DNA of 64,000 nt from Ideonella sp. (GCF_016702655.1 NZ_JADJDO010000001.1:372001-436000); one strand, 5' to 3'; shown: positions 8,769 through 20,114, numbered from the stretch's first letter. Translations and numbers: made by a program. Notes: generated from the letters alone by a model not told the origin.

Positions 8769-9638
8769 ATGAACGCTGCGCCACTGCCTTCGCTGTTCGT
8801 CTCGCACGGCTCGCCGATGATCGCGCTCGAGCCGGGCCCGACGGGCGCTTTTCTGGAGCGCCTCGGGCCGGCGATCGCGCGCACCTTCGGCCGCCCGCGC
8901 GCGGTGCTCGCGATCTCGGCCCACACGCTCGCGCGCCAGCCGGCGCTGCTCGCCGCCGCGCAGCACGACACGGTGCACGACTTCGGCGGCTTTCCGGACG
9001 CGCTGTACCGGCTGCACTATGACGCGCCGGGCGCGCCCGATCTCGCGCGCGAGGTGCAGGCGCTGCTCGCCGCTGCCGGCATCGACGCCCCGTGCATCGA
9101 TCGCGGCGGCCTGGACCATGGCATCTGGACCGCGCTGCGCTACCTGTACCCCGCGGTCGACCTGCCTGTGCTGCCGCTCGCGCTCGTGCCCGACATGGCG
9201 CCCGCGGCGCTGTTCGCGCTCGGCGCGGCGCTCGCGCCGTTGCGCAGCGCAGGCGTGCTCGTGCTCGGCACGGGCAGCATCACGCACAACCTGCGCCTCG
9301 TCTTCGCACAGCGCCCGCAGGCCGGCGCCGAGCGGCACGGTGCCGACACGAACGCCAGCGACGAGATGCCCGAGAGCCGCGCCTTTCGCGACTGGATGGC
9401 CGATCGCAGCGCGGCGCGCGACTGGGACGCGCTCTTCGACTACCGCCGGCGCGCCCCGCACGCGGTGCTGATGCACCCGACCGACGAGCACCTGCTGCCC
9501 TGGTACCCGGCGGCCGGCGCGGCTGGGCGCGACGCGGCACCGCTGCGCCTGCACGAGAGCGTCTCGCTCGGCAGCCTGGGCATGGACTGCTACGCTTTCG
9601 GCGCCAGCGCCGGGGCCTTGGCTGCGGCGCTCGCCTGA
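8769..9638 (+). CDS. DODA-type extradiol aromatic ring-opening dioxygenase (YgiD-like)
   Basis: The 289-residue protein matches the class III extradiol dioxygenase family LigB/YgiD. Metal-binding histidines lie in FVSHGSPM (His13), AISAHTLA, HGIWTALRYLYP and GTGSITHNLR, and the C-terminus has the usual FGASAGALAAALA tail. E. coli YgiD opens the ring of L-DOPA and needs zinc or iron. The ATG at 8769 directly precedes the conserved PSLFVSHGSP start. It diverges from the FtsX permease across an 84-bp gap that must hold both promoters. The physiological substrate in this organism is unknown. Confidence 0.88.
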   Translation: MNAAPLPSLFVSHGSPMIALEPGPTGAFLERLGPAIARTFGRPRAVLAISAHTLARQPALLAAAQHDTVHDFGGFPDALYRLHYDAPGAPDLAREVQALLAAAGIDAPCIDRGGLDHGIWTALRYLYPAVDLPVLPLALVPDMAPAALFALGAALAPLRSAGVLVLGTGSITHNLRLVFAQRPQAGAERHGADTNASDEMPESRAFRDWMADRSAARDWDALFDYRRRAPHAVLMHPTDEHLLPWYPAAGAAGRDAAPLRLHESVSLGSLGMDCYAFGASAGALAAALA

Positions 9639-9644
9639 CGCGGG

Positions 9645-9918
9645 CTCAGAGGCTGAGAGGCAATCCAATGCACCCGCGTAAGCCCCCAGAACAGGCCCAA
9701 TCTAGGCGCAAAGCGCAGCCGGGTTGGCTACCCGGCGAGCATTTGCAACGACGAGTGGGCCTGTTCTGGGGGCTTACCCGTAGGGCCGGGGTGTCCAAGG
9801 GCTCTGGGGGGGCGTTGCGTTGCTTGCCCAGGCGGACGCCTGGGCTGCGCACCGCGCCTACCCCAGCGCCCTTGGCCGCCCCGGCGCGGGCGCATTGGAT
9901 TGCCTCTCAGCCTCTCAG
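9645..9918. repeat. 274-bp nested inverted-repeat element
   Basis: The outer arms at 9645-9671 and 9892-9918 match as inverted repeats at 26 of 27 positions. A second, perfect 22-bp inverted repeat lies inside at 9678-9699 and 9756-9777 (it includes AGCCCCCAGAACAGGCCCA), and its loop contains a third hairpin GCCGGG/CCCGGC at 9719-9736. No open frame inside is convincing and no flanking duplication was recognised. The layered symmetry suggests a miniature inverted-repeat element or a structured intergenic RNA/DNA element. Confidence 0.75.
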
Positions 9919-10194
9919 CCGGCGCCGGGCCGCTCCCAAGCCGGCTGCGCGCCCCCTCGGGGGGCAGCGAACGAAGTGAGCATGGGGGTCGTCATCTCAG
10001 TTGCTCCACCGCGCATCGCGCGACCCGCGACGCATGAAACGTGTGCCTTCGTCCCCGGCAGGGGACCGGTCGCCGCCGGCGACCAGGGGAGCGCGGCGGA
10101 GCCGGAGCGGGCCGAACCCGATCCGGGTTTCCCGGTCGGGTTCGGAGCCCCTCGGGGGGCGGCCGCCAGACGGCCGGGGGTGGTCAGTTTCACT
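9919..10194. repeat. GC-rich intergenic repeat cluster downstream of the AlgR-like gene
   Basis: From 9919 the sequence (GCCGGCGCCGGGCCGC, then GCCCCCTCGGGGGGC at 9951-9965) recurs in similar form at 49617-49683, which is also beside a LytTR-type regulator gene. A second GCCCCTCGGGGGGC hairpin lies at 10147-10160. At 10113-10144 a double hairpin has outer arms CGAACCCGA/TCGGGTTCG and an inner CCGGG/CCCGG stem; it lies just past the stop of the minus-strand regulator and could help end its transcript, though no T-run follows. No gene is supported here. Confidence 0.55.
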
Positions 10195-10965
10195 TCAGCC
10201 CGGGCCCGAAGCCAGCATCGCCTCGCGCACCGCCGCAGCCTGCCGGCGCGACACGGCCAGCCACTCGTCCACCGGCGCCACCCGCACCGCCCAGGCCTCG
10301 CTACCTTCGTCGTCGGCCGACGCGCGGCGCTCGAGCGCGCGCATCGCGTGGCGCGCGACGAGCGCATTGCGATGCACGCGCAGGAAGCGGCTGCCCAGGC
10401 GCTGCTCGAGGTCGGCGAGCGCATCGTCGAGCACGTAGCTGCGCTCGGCGGTGCGCAGCGTCACGTACTTGAGCTCGGCCTTCAGGTAGAGCACGTCGCG
10501 CACCGGCACGCGCACGACGCGGCCGAACTCGCTGACGACGATCACCGGCTCCGCGTCGGCCGGCGCGGCAGCCACGGCCCGCTGCAGGCCGAGACGCTGC
10601 GCCGCGCGCTGCAGCGCGGCCTGCAGGCGCTCGCGCCGCACCGGCTTGGTGAGGTAGTCCACCGCATGCAGGTCGAAGGCCTGCAGCGCGTGATCGGCAT
10701 GCGCGGTGACGAACACCACCGCCGGCGTCGGTTCGCGCCGGTTGAGTTCAGCCGCGAGTTGCAGCCCGTCGCTGCCGGGCATGCGGATGTCGAGCAGCAC
10801 CACGTCGCAGTCGTGGGTGGCCAGCCACGCGAGCGCCTGGGCCGCGTTGGCGGCCTCGCCGGCAACGCCGGCCTGCGGCACCGGGCACTCGCCGACCAAG
10901 CTGCGCAGCCGCAGGCGGGCAAGTTCCTCGTCGTCGACGACGAGCACGCGCAGCGCCGCCGTCAT
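10195..10965 (-). CDS. algR: LytTR-family response regulator (AlgR-like)
   Basis: The 256-residue protein has an N-terminal receiver (Asp11-Asp12, phospho-acceptor Asp59 in VVLLDIRMPG, Lys in VDYLTKPV) and a C-terminal LytTR DNA-binding domain (residues 150-250, with FLRVHRNALVARH). Its start overlaps the kinase stop as ATGA, and the pair lies divergent from argH. That order matches AlgZ/AlgR (FimS/AlgR) of Pseudomonas, where argH is also the neighbour; AlgR there controls alginate and type IV pili. The symbol is by family and context, and the regulon here is unknown. Confidence 0.85.
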   Translation of the reverse strand: MTAALRVLVVDDEELARLRLRSLVGECPVPQAGVAGEAANAAQALAWLATHDCDVVLLDIRMPGSDGLQLAAELNRREPTPAVVFVTAHADHALQAFDLHAVDYLTKPVRRERLQAALQRAAQRLGLQRAVAAAPADAEPVIVVSEFGRVVRVPVRDVLYLKAELKYVTLRTAERSYVLDDALADLEQRLGSRFLRVHRNALVARHAMRALERRASADDEGSEAWAVRVAPVDEWLAVSRRQAAAVREAMLASGPG

Positions 10966-12041
10966 GCCGGAGCAAGCGGAACGACGATGCGCACGCGAAA
11001 CACTTCGCCATCGGGCCGAGCCTCGAACTGCCCCGCCACGTCGTGCATCAGGTGCAGGCGCTCGCGCACGTTGCGCAGCGCCATGCCGGCGCCGGGGCGC
11101 GACGGCGCACCGTGCAGGCTGTTGTCGATGCTGATCACGGCCTGGCCGTTGCGCACGCGCGTGCGCACGCGGATCGTGCCGCCCTCGGGCGCCGGCTCGA
11201 CACCGTGGCGGACGGCGTTCTCGACCAGCGGCTGCAGCAGCAGCGGCGGCACGCGCGCGGCGGCGGCGGCGGGATCGAGCTCCCAGCTCACGCGCAGTCT
11301 CTCGCCGAAGCGGATCTGCTCGATCGCGATGTAGCGCTGCGCGAGCTCGACCTCGGCGCCGAGCGTGACCGCGGCATCGGTGTCGGCAAGCGCGACGCGA
11401 AACAGCTCGGCCAGGTCCTCGAGCAGGCCTTCGGTGCGCGCCGGGTCGATGCGCGCGAGCGTGATCGCGGTGTTGAGCGTGTTGAACAGGAAATGCGGCC
11501 GGATGCGCGACTGCAGCTCCGCCAGGCGCGCGCTCGTGTCGGCCGGACCCTGCGCGATCGCGCGCAGGCGCAGCCAGTAGAAGAGCGCCGTGGCCAACGC
11601 CGCGCCGGCGGCCGCCGGGGCCAGCCATTGCGCAGCGAGCAGGTCGAGGCCGAGAAACGACTGCAAGGCCCAGCTGGCGCTCGCGCACAATGCGCCGAGC
11701 ACGGCTGCAGCGACCCACTGCGCCGCATCGGGCAGGCGCGCGAGCGCTCCCTTGAGCAGGCACGACAGCACCAGCCACGACAGCACGCCCGGCAGCGCGA
11801 TGCCGGTGCCGAGCGCGAGGCGCGTCAGCCACGGCTCGAATCCCGCCGCGCCGAACAGCGCTCCGATCGCCAGCACGCCCTGCACGAACAACACCGCGCG
11901 CAGCACCACGCCGCCGTGGCACATGTCGAACGCCGAGCCCGTGCCGCCGGCGGCGCGCTGCGGGGCGGCACTCGCGACGGGCAGGTCGAAGCCGGTGCTG
12001 CCAAAGGCGCCTGCGGTCGTCGACGGCAGCGAATCGCTCAT
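10962..12041 (-). CDS. algZ: LytS/AlgZ-family sensor histidine kinase
   Basis: The protein has 359 residues. Four hydrophobic segments lie between residues 45 and 165. The His_kinase domain follows (phospho-histidine in SRIRPHFLFNTLNT near residue 183), then an HATPase with PLLLQPLVENAVRHG and GAGMALRNVRERL. This is the short membrane-kinase plan of AlgZ/FimS and YehU, without a periplasmic sensor domain. It is translationally coupled to the downstream AlgR-like regulator and diverges from argH with 98 bp between the starts, which should contain both promoters. Confidence 0.87.
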   Translation of the reverse strand: MSDSLPSTTAGAFGSTGFDLPVASAAPQRAAGGTGSAFDMCHGGVVLRAVLFVQGVLAIGALFGAAGFEPWLTRLALGTGIALPGVLSWLVLSCLLKGALARLPDAAQWVAAAVLGALCASASWALQSFLGLDLLAAQWLAPAAAGAALATALFYWLRLRAIAQGPADTSARLAELQSRIRPHFLFNTLNTAITLARIDPARTEGLLEDLAELFRVALADTDAAVTLGAEVELAQRYIAIEQIRFGERLRVSWELDPAAAAARVPPLLLQPLVENAVRHGVEPAPEGGTIRVRTRVRNGQAVISIDNSLHGAPSRPGAGMALRNVRERLHLMHDVAGQFEARPDGEVFRVRIVVPLAPA

Positions 12042-12139
12042 CGCGGTGGGTGCGCCGATAGAATCGTCGGCGCAAGAATGCCTGGGTGACAGTGGATTGT
12101 CGCTCGCCGTAGCCGAGTCCCCGAGCCCACGAGTCCGCG

Positions 12140-13579
12140 ATGTCTGCCAATCAACTCGAAGCCAAGTCCAGCGCCTGGTCGGCGCTGTTCACCGAACCGA
12201 TGAGCGAGCTGGTGCAGCGCTACACGGCGAGCGTCGGCTTCGACCGCCGGCTGTGGAAGGCCGACATCGCCGGCAGCCTGGCGCATGCCGAGATGCTCGC
12301 CGCGCAAGGCATCCTGAGCGCAGCCGACGAGCGCGCAATCGCCGATGGGCTGCAAACGATCGCGGGCGAGATCGAGCGCGGCGAGTTCTTGTGGCGCCTC
12401 GAACTCGAAGACGTGCACCTGAACATCGAGGCGCGCCTGACGCAGCTCGTCGGCGACGCCGGCAAGCGCCTGCACACCGGGCGCTCGCGCAACGACCAGG
12501 TCGCGACCGACCTGCGGCTGTGGCTGCGCGACGAGGTCGACGCCATCGTCGGCCTGCTCGAGGCGCTGCAGCGCGCGCTGGTCGAGATCGCCGACGCGAA
12601 CGCCGACGTCGTCCTGCCCGGCTTCACGCATCTGCAGGTGGCGCAGCCGGTGAGCTTTGGCCATCACATGCTGGCCTACGTCGAGATGTTCGCGCGCGAC
12701 GCCGAGCGCATGAGCGAAGTGCGCCGGCGAACGAACCGGCTGCCGCTCGGCGCGGCTGCCTTGGCCGGCACAAGCTACCCGCTCGACCGCGAGCGCGTCG
12801 CGCGCACGCTCGGCATGGAGGGTGTGTGCCAGAACAGCCTGGATGCGGTCAGTGACCGCGATTTCGCGATCGAGTTCGCCGCCGCGGCGAGTATCGCGAT
12901 GGTGCATGTGTCGCGCCTGTCGGAAGAGCTCGTGCTGTGGATGAGCCAGAGCTTCGCATTCATCGAGATCGCCGACCGCTTCTGCACCGGCAGCTCGATC
13001 ATGCCGCAGAAGAAGAACCCCGACGTGCCCGAGCTCGCGCGCGGCAAGACCGGCCGCGTCGTCGGCCACCTGATGGGGCTGCTGACGCTCATGAAGGGCC
13101 AGCCGCTGGCCTACAACAAGGACAACCAGGAAGACAAGGAGCCGCTGTTCGACAGCGTCGACACGCTCAAGGACACGCTGCGCATCTTCTGCGAAATGAT
13201 CGGCGGCACGTTGGACCCGCAGACCAAGGTGCGGTCGGGCGGCCTGCGCGTCAAGCCCGAAGCGATGGAACGCGCCGCACGCCTCGGCTACGCGACCGCG
13301 ACCGACCTTGCCGACTACCTGGTCAAGAAGGGCCTGCCGTTCCGCGACGCGCACGAGGTCGTCGCGCACGCCGTCAAGGCAGCTCAAGGCCAGGGGCGCG
13401 ACCTCGCCGAACTGTCGCTCGAAGCGCTGCAGCGAATTCATCCGACCATCGGAGCCGACGTGCACGAGGTGCTGTCGCTGCGCGGGTCGTTGGCTGCACG
13501 CAATATTGTCGGCGGCACGGCACCGGCGCAGGTGCGCGCGCAGGTGGCCGGGCATCGCCATCGGCTCGGCGCCGGCTGA
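12140..13579 (+). CDS. argH: Argininosuccinate lyase
   Basis: The 479-residue enzyme of the fumarase/aspartase superfamily performs the last step of arginine synthesis, splitting argininosuccinate to arginine and fumarate. Visible motifs are HTGRSRNDQVATDLRLW, TPLxG-like GFTHLQVAQPVSFGHH, and the signature loop GSSIMPQKKNPDVPE with the catalytic serine. The length is close to the family norm (about 460-470) with a short N-terminal addition. It diverges from the AlgZ/AlgR-like pair. The ATG at 12140 gives the typical N-terminus leading into WSALFTEPMSELVQ. Confidence 0.97.
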   Translation: MSANQLEAKSSAWSALFTEPMSELVQRYTASVGFDRRLWKADIAGSLAHAEMLAAQGILSAADERAIADGLQTIAGEIERGEFLWRLELEDVHLNIEARLTQLVGDAGKRLHTGRSRNDQVATDLRLWLRDEVDAIVGLLEALQRALVEIADANADVVLPGFTHLQVAQPVSFGHHMLAYVEMFARDAERMSEVRRRTNRLPLGAAALAGTSYPLDRERVARTLGMEGVCQNSLDAVSDRDFAIEFAAAASIAMVHVSRLSEELVLWMSQSFAFIEIADRFCTGSSIMPQKKNPDVPELARGKTGRVVGHLMGLLTLMKGQPLAYNKDNQEDKEPLFDSVDTLKDTLRIFCEMIGGTLDPQTKVRSGGLRVKPEAMERAARLGYATATDLADYLVKKGLPFRDAHEVVAHAVKAAQGQGRDLAELSLEALQRIHPTIGADVHEVLSLRGSLAARNIVGGTAPAQVRAQVAGHRHRLGAG

Positions 13580-13627
13580 AATCGACGGCTACGGCTTCGC
13601 CCTGCTCATGCAGAGCCTGGCGCAACG

Positions 13628-13924
13628 TTACCGGAAGCCCTCCGGAACCGCCGGCCCGTCGATGACGCGACCGTCGCGGATCAGGGCCGAGACCGAGCGC
13701 GCGCTGCCCGTACGCGGGTTCAGGTAGGTCCAGGTCCAGACCGCACCCTCGTCGCGGTTGCGCACACCGGTAGGCGAGCCCATCAAGGCCGACACCTGAT
13801 CCTGAGACATGCCGGGCTGGATCTGGCGCGCCTTGTCCCACTCGAAATCGCTGCCGGCACATGCCGCGCACAGCGCAGCTGCAAGCACCGGAAGAACGAG
13901 GAAACCACTGCGAGACTGCTTCAT
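13628..13924 (-). CDS. Small BamE/SmpA-like outer-membrane lipoprotein
   Basis: The 98-residue protein has a lipoprotein signal peptide (hydrophobic VLPVLAAALCAACAG with the lipobox cysteine near residue 22). The mature domain contains IQPGMSQDQVSALMGSPTGV and WTWTYLN, the pattern of the SmpA/OmlA (BamE) fold, where a short helix pair precedes a beta sheet. Canonical BamE assists outer-membrane protein insertion; this is a short stand-alone paralogue type common in Burkholderiales, so I assign only the fold. It converges with argH (48 bp apart) and lies just beyond the 3' end of ssrA. Confidence 0.78.
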   Translation of the reverse strand: MKQSRSGFLVLPVLAAALCAACAGSDFEWDKARQIQPGMSQDQVSALMGSPTGVRNRDEGAVWTWTYLNPRTGSARSVSALIRDGRVIDGPAVPEGFR

Positions 13925-13995
13925 GGTGTGCGCGTCGGATCCGACCGATTCCAGGCCAAAGCAAACGCCCCAGCCGTGCGGGCTGGGGCTGTGTA

Positions 13996-14368
13996 TGGTG
14001 GAGCCGGGGGGAATCGAACCCCCGTCCGCTAGCCATCGTCAGGCAGATCTACATGCTTAGCTGGCTGATTTGGTTTTAGGGCCGTGGGTCGCGCAGCAGC
14101 ACGCTACCCCCGTCCCGATCCACTTGATTTGATTCCGGGCTGAATGGCGCAACCCGAAACGAGCCCATGTGAATGACCTCGCAGCCTTCGGGTGTTACCC
14201 CTCAGGCCCAGCCCATCGGCCAACTGTTGCGAGGCTCACCGGTTTTAAGCGGCGAGAGCGTACGTTTGATCGTTCGCAGTTACTTTGTTTCCAGTGGATT
14301 TACGAGCGTACTGGTGCTCGGCATGCCCTGTTCCAACTCCGAACCCGCGTCGAAGCCAGGTCGGCCCC
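13996..14368 (-). ncRNA. ssrA: Transfer-messenger RNA (tmRNA)
   Basis: Read on the minus strand, the 5' end GGGGCCG at 14368 pairs with CGGCTCC before an encoded CCA (13996-13998), forming the alanine-type acceptor stem. The 3' part has the T-arm (GGGTTCGATTCCCCC). The internal tag frame at 14245-14277 encodes ANDQTYALAA followed by TAA, with GCG as resume codon. tmRNA with SmpB rescues stalled ribosomes and marks the peptide for proteolysis. The length of 373 nt and one-piece layout are normal for betaproteobacteria. Confidence 0.96.
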
Positions 14369-14379
14369 TGGTGAGCGGT

Positions 14380-14408
14380 AGTTTAGGGCATTGCGAGCCA
14401 TTGCAATA
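14380..14408 (-). promoter_or_regulatory. Possible sigma-70 promoter of ssrA inside the end of gph
   Basis: On the minus strand, TAAACT (14380-14385) could be the -10 box. It places transcription initiation about 5 nt before the mature tmRNA end. TATTGC (14403-14408, 17-bp spacing) or TTGCAA (14401-14406, 15-bp spacing) could be the -35 box. The site overlaps the last codons of gph. Match to consensus is moderate. Confidence 0.35.
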
Positions 14409-15051
14409 GCTCGGCCGGACGCGAGATCACAGCGTCGGCATTCCAGTTGGCGATCGGCTCGTTCTGGCCCAGGTAGCCCCAGGCGGCGGCCAAGGTGCGC
14501 ATGCCGGCGCCGCGCCCGGCCTGCACGTCGCGCTCGTCGTCGCCCACGTAGACGCAGCCCGACGGTGCAACCCCCAGGCGCCGGGCCGCCTCGAGCAGCG
14601 GCGCCGGGTGCGGCTTGGCATGCGGCGTCGTGTCGCCGCAGATCAGGACCGCAGCGCGGTCCAGCAGGGCCAGCCCTTCGACGACCGGCAACGCATACAG
14701 CGTGGCCTTGTTGGTGACGATGCCCCAGCGCAGCGCGCGCGTCTCGAGCGCGTCGAGCACCGGCAACATCTCGTCGAAGACCCGGCTCTCGCGCGTCAGG
14801 CGCTGCGCGTAGCGGGCCAGGAACTCGTCGCGCAGGTCGGCATAGCCTTCGTCGTGCGGGGCTACCTGCAGGGCGATGCCGAGCATGCCGCGCGCGCCGC
14901 TGCCCACCATGGGCCTGAAGTGCTCGAGCGGCAAGGGCGGCAGGCCGCGCTGCAGGCGCATCTCGTTGCCGGCACCGGCCAGATCGGGCGCGCTGTCGAC
15001 GAGCGTGCCGTCGAGGTCGAACAGCACCGCATCGGGGGTCATCCGCCTCAT
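14383..15051 (-). CDS. gph: Phosphoglycolate phosphatase (HAD family)
   Basis: The 222-residue HAD hydrolase has motif I AVLFDLDGTLVDSAPDL, motif II VTNKA, motif III Lys in PHAKPHPAPLLEAA, and motif IV GDDERDVQAGRGAGM. Gph dephosphorylates 2-phosphoglycolate from DNA-repair ends and oxygenase side reactions. The ATG at 15051 overlaps the ubiG stop as ATGA, and the ubiG-gph pair is standard in betaproteobacteria; a second in-frame ATG at 15042 is possible. The gene ends 14 bp before the 5' end of ssrA. Confidence 0.93.
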   Translation of the reverse strand: MRRMTPDAVLFDLDGTLVDSAPDLAGAGNEMRLQRGLPPLPLEHFRPMVGSGARGMLGIALQVAPHDEGYADLRDEFLARYAQRLTRESRVFDEMLPVLDALETRALRWGIVTNKATLYALPVVEGLALLDRAAVLICGDTTPHAKPHPAPLLEAARRLGVAPSGCVYVGDDERDVQAGRGAGMRTLAAAWGYLGQNEPIANWNADAVISRPAELLQWLAMP

Positions 15052-15749
15052 TCGGGCCGGCGGCAGGCGAGCAGGTAGTTGACGCTCGTGTCGGCCGACA
15101 ACCAGTAGCGCCGCGTGAGCGGGTTGTACTCCATGCCGCGCGCAGCCTGCACGTCGAGCCCGGCCTCTCGGCACCACTGCGCGAGCTCGCTCGGCTTGAT
15201 GAAGCGCGCATATTCGTGCGTGCCCTTGGGCAGAAGGTTCAGCACATGCTCGGCACCGACGATCGCGAACACGAACGACTTCGGGTTGCGGTTGATGGTC
15301 GAGAAGTAGACAGCACCGCCGGGTCTGACGAGTTCGGCACAGGCGCGCACGATCGACGATGGATCGGGCACATGCTCGAGCATCTCCATGCAGGTGACGG
15401 CGTCGAACTGCGCCGGCATTTCGCGCGCCAGTTCCTCGGCCGCCACTTCGCGGTACTCGACGCCCTGCGTGCCCGCCTCGAGCGCGTGCAACTGCGCCAC
15501 CTTGAGCGGCTTGGCGGCGAGGTCGATGCCGAGCACGTTCGCGCCGCGCCGCGCCATCGCATCGGCGAGGATGCCGCCGCCGCAGCCGACGTCGAGCACG
15601 CGCTTGCCCTTCAACCCCAGCTCCTGGTCGATCCAGTCCAGGCGCAGCGGGTTGATCTCGTGCAGCGGGCGGAACTCGCTGTCGGGGTCCCACCATCGGT
15701 GGGCGAGGTCACTGAACTTGGCGAGTTCCTGCGGGTCGACGTTGCTCAT
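15048..15749 (-). CDS. ubiG: Ubiquinone biosynthesis O-methyltransferase
   Basis: The 233-residue class I methyltransferase performs both O-methylations of ubiquinone synthesis with S-adenosylmethionine. It shows FSDLAHRWWDPDSEFRPLHEINPLR at the N-terminus (diagnostic for UbiG), the SAM motif VLDVGCGGGILADAMA, and MEMLEHVPDP. It lies upstream of gph with a four-base overlap, and ompA with its terminator is behind it. Confidence 0.96.
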   Translation of the reverse strand: MSNVDPQELAKFSDLAHRWWDPDSEFRPLHEINPLRLDWIDQELGLKGKRVLDVGCGGGILADAMARRGANVLGIDLAAKPLKVAQLHALEAGTQGVEYREVAAEELAREMPAQFDAVTCMEMLEHVPDPSSIVRACAELVRPGGAVYFSTINRNPKSFVFAIVGAEHVLNLLPKGTHEYARFIKPSELAQWCREAGLDVQAARGMEYNPLTRRYWLSADTSVNYLLACRRPE

Positions 15750-15791
15750 TGCTCAATGCTAAAGCCTGCACTGAAGGCGCACCAAAAGCGG

Positions 15792-15815
15792 AAAACCCCG
15801 CCGAAGCGGGGTTTT
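15792..15815 (-). terminator. Rho-independent terminator of ompA
   Basis: A perfect 10-bp-arm hairpin (AAAACCCCGC, loop of 4, GCGGGGTTTT) lies 26 bp past the ompA stop codon on the minus strand. Because the arms begin in A-run and end in T-run, the structure can terminate in both directions. It separates ompA from ubiG, whose start is at 15749. Confidence 0.9.
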
Positions 15816-15840
15816 GCTGGATCAGCCGATCAACCGGCGA

Positions 15841-16560
15841 TCACTTCTTGGCGCGCGTTCCGACCATTTCGATCTCGACGCGGCGGTTCTTGGCCCGGCC
15901 TTCGGCCGTCTTGTTGCTCGCGATCGGGTCCTTCTCGCCCTTGCCTTCGGTGTAGACGCGGTTCTTCTCGACGCCCTTGCTCACCAGATAGGCCTTGACG
16001 GCATCGGCGCGGCGCACCGACAGCTTCTGGTTGTACTCGTCGGTACCGATCGAGTCGGTGTGGCCGACGGCGATGATCACCTCGAGGTTCATGCCACCCA
16101 TCTTGCTCACGAGGTCGTCGAGCTTGGCCTTGCCTTCGGGCTTGAGGTCGGACTTGTCGAAGTCGAAGAACGTGTCGGCGGCGTAGGTCACCTTCTCGCT
16201 CGTCGGTGCAGGCTTGGCGGCAGGCGCGGGCGCGGGCGGTGCCGGCGGCATGGCCTTCGGCGCGGGAGCCGCTGCCGGCGCGGGCGCGGGCGGCGGCTTG
16301 GCAGCGCCATCACAACCCGGGTAGGCGGTCGCCGGCGTCCAGTTCGAATCGCGCCAGCACAGTTCGTTGGTGCCGTTCATCACGGGCTTGCCGTCGGCGG
16401 ACTTCCACTGGTCTGCACCGGTGGCTGCCTTCAGATCTGCAGGCGTCGGGCTGGCAATCGGCTTGGCCGGGAACGGCTGCACGTTCTGCGCGCTCGCGGC
16501 CAGGGGGACGGCGAAAGCTGCTGCTGCAAACAGCATCGCCACCTTGTTCAGTTTCTTCAT
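15841..16560 (-). CDS. ompA: OmpA-family outer membrane protein
   Basis: The 239-residue protein starts with a signal peptide (cleavage after VPLAASA near residue 24). A short N-terminal region with two cysteines and a Pro/Ala-rich linker (residues 85-120) follow, then an OmpA-C peptidoglycan-binding domain (residues 125-235, motifs VIIAVGHTDSIGTDEYNQKLSVRRA and NRRVEIEM). There is no full eight-strand barrel, so this is the small OmpA type typical of Burkholderiales, anchoring the outer membrane to peptidoglycan. The ATG at 16560 begins the signal MKKLNK and has GAGGAG upstream. It diverges from gyrA. Confidence 0.93.
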   Translation of the reverse strand: MKKLNKVAMLFAAAAFAVPLAASAQNVQPFPAKPIASPTPADLKAATGADQWKSADGKPVMNGTNELCWRDSNWTPATAYPGCDGAAKPPPAPAPAAAPAPKAMPPAPPAPAPAAKPAPTSEKVTYAADTFFDFDKSDLKPEGKAKLDDLVSKMGGMNLEVIIAVGHTDSIGTDEYNQKLSVRRADAVKAYLVSKGVEKNRVYTEGKGEKDPIASNKTAEGRAKNRRVEIEMVGTRAKK

Positions 16561-16839
16561 GATTCTCCTCTCAGGGGGAAGGTACAGAGTTCCTGCAAAT
16601 CGTCCGAATCGCAATCGGAAGGTACTGGCAAACCCTCGGTTCCAGAGCGCTCACCACCGACGCGTCATTGTGCCATAGGGCTCACAGCCAACGCGATTTT
16701 GGGCCAGCGTCGCGCAAGCGTGGCGCGCTCTGTTGCGTGAGTGCTACAGGTTGCGCCACTTAGAATCGACCGCTGGCCCGCCGAGCGGCTCCCGATCCGT
16801 GCCTGCCCTTTCGATTCTCCCCTTGCCCCAGACACCCGC

Positions 16840-19484
<2,645 letters not shown>

Positions 19485-19488
<4 letters not shown>

Positions 19489-20087
19489 CCCCGACCCGAC
19501 GACTGATGACGATCGCGGCCCTGTGCGCCGCAGCCACCCTGGCCCAGGCCCAGAGCAAGAAGGAGCTGGTACAGAAGGTGCTGGCATTGCAGCAGCCGAC
19601 GATCGAGAACGTTTCGCGCAGCATCGTCGAACGCCCGGCAATGCAACTGATGCAGGCCGCCGGGCAGGCGCTGCAGACGCAGGTGCCGCCCGAGCGGCGC
19701 GAGGCCGTGGGCAAGGCGATCGAGGCCGACATCAAGAGCTATGTTGCGGAGGCGACGCCGCTGATGCGCGAGCGTGCGCTCAAGCTCGCCCCCTCGACGG
19801 TCGGCGTCGGGCTCGAGGAGAAGTTCAGCGAGGCCGAGTTGAAGCAGTTGATCGCCTGGCTCGAATCGCCGGTCAACAAGAAGTTCCAGCAGTTCGCTCC
19901 CGAGGCGTTCAACAACCTCGGACAGAAGCTCGTCGCCGAGGCCGCACCGCTGCTCGATCCCAAGCTGAAAGCGCTCGAGCAGAAGGTGCGCGCGAACCTC
20001 GGCCTGCCCGAGGCCGGTTCAGGCGGCGCTTCCGGTGCCACCACCAAGCCGGCGACGCCTGCGCCCGCCAAGCCCGTCAAGCCCTGA
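19485..20087 (+). CDS. Secreted DUF2059-family protein
   Basis: The 200-residue protein has a signal peptide (MTPTRRLMTIAALCAAATLAQAQ) and an alpha-helical DUF2059-like domain (FSEAELKQLIAWLESPVNKKFQQ), then an Ala/Pro/Lys-rich tail. Function is unknown; it is presumably periplasmic. Its start codon overlaps the gyrA stop, and pheA follows after 27 bp, so it is part of the gyrA transcript. In many Burkholderiales serC lies between this point and pheA; it is absent here. Confidence 0.85.
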
Positions 20088-20114
20088 TCGGCGAGCGTCG
20101 CCCGACCCACTGCG

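Noticed and set aside
5976..9638. A very long plus-strand frame (over 1200 codons) ending in the dioxygenase gene
   Set aside because: Most of it is antisense to the kinase and FtsX permease genes, translates to Arg/Ala/Gln-rich low-complexity sequence, and only the last 289 residues match a family. This is expected in DNA of this GC content.
10113..10144. Double hairpin as a rho-independent terminator of the AlgR-like gene
   Set aside because: No T-run follows on the minus strand, so I list it only as a structure within the repeat region.
13996..14060. A tRNA-like T-arm (GGTTCGATTCCCCCC on the minus strand)
   Set aside because: It is the tRNA-like 3' domain of tmRNA; the tag frame and matching 5' acceptor strand are present.
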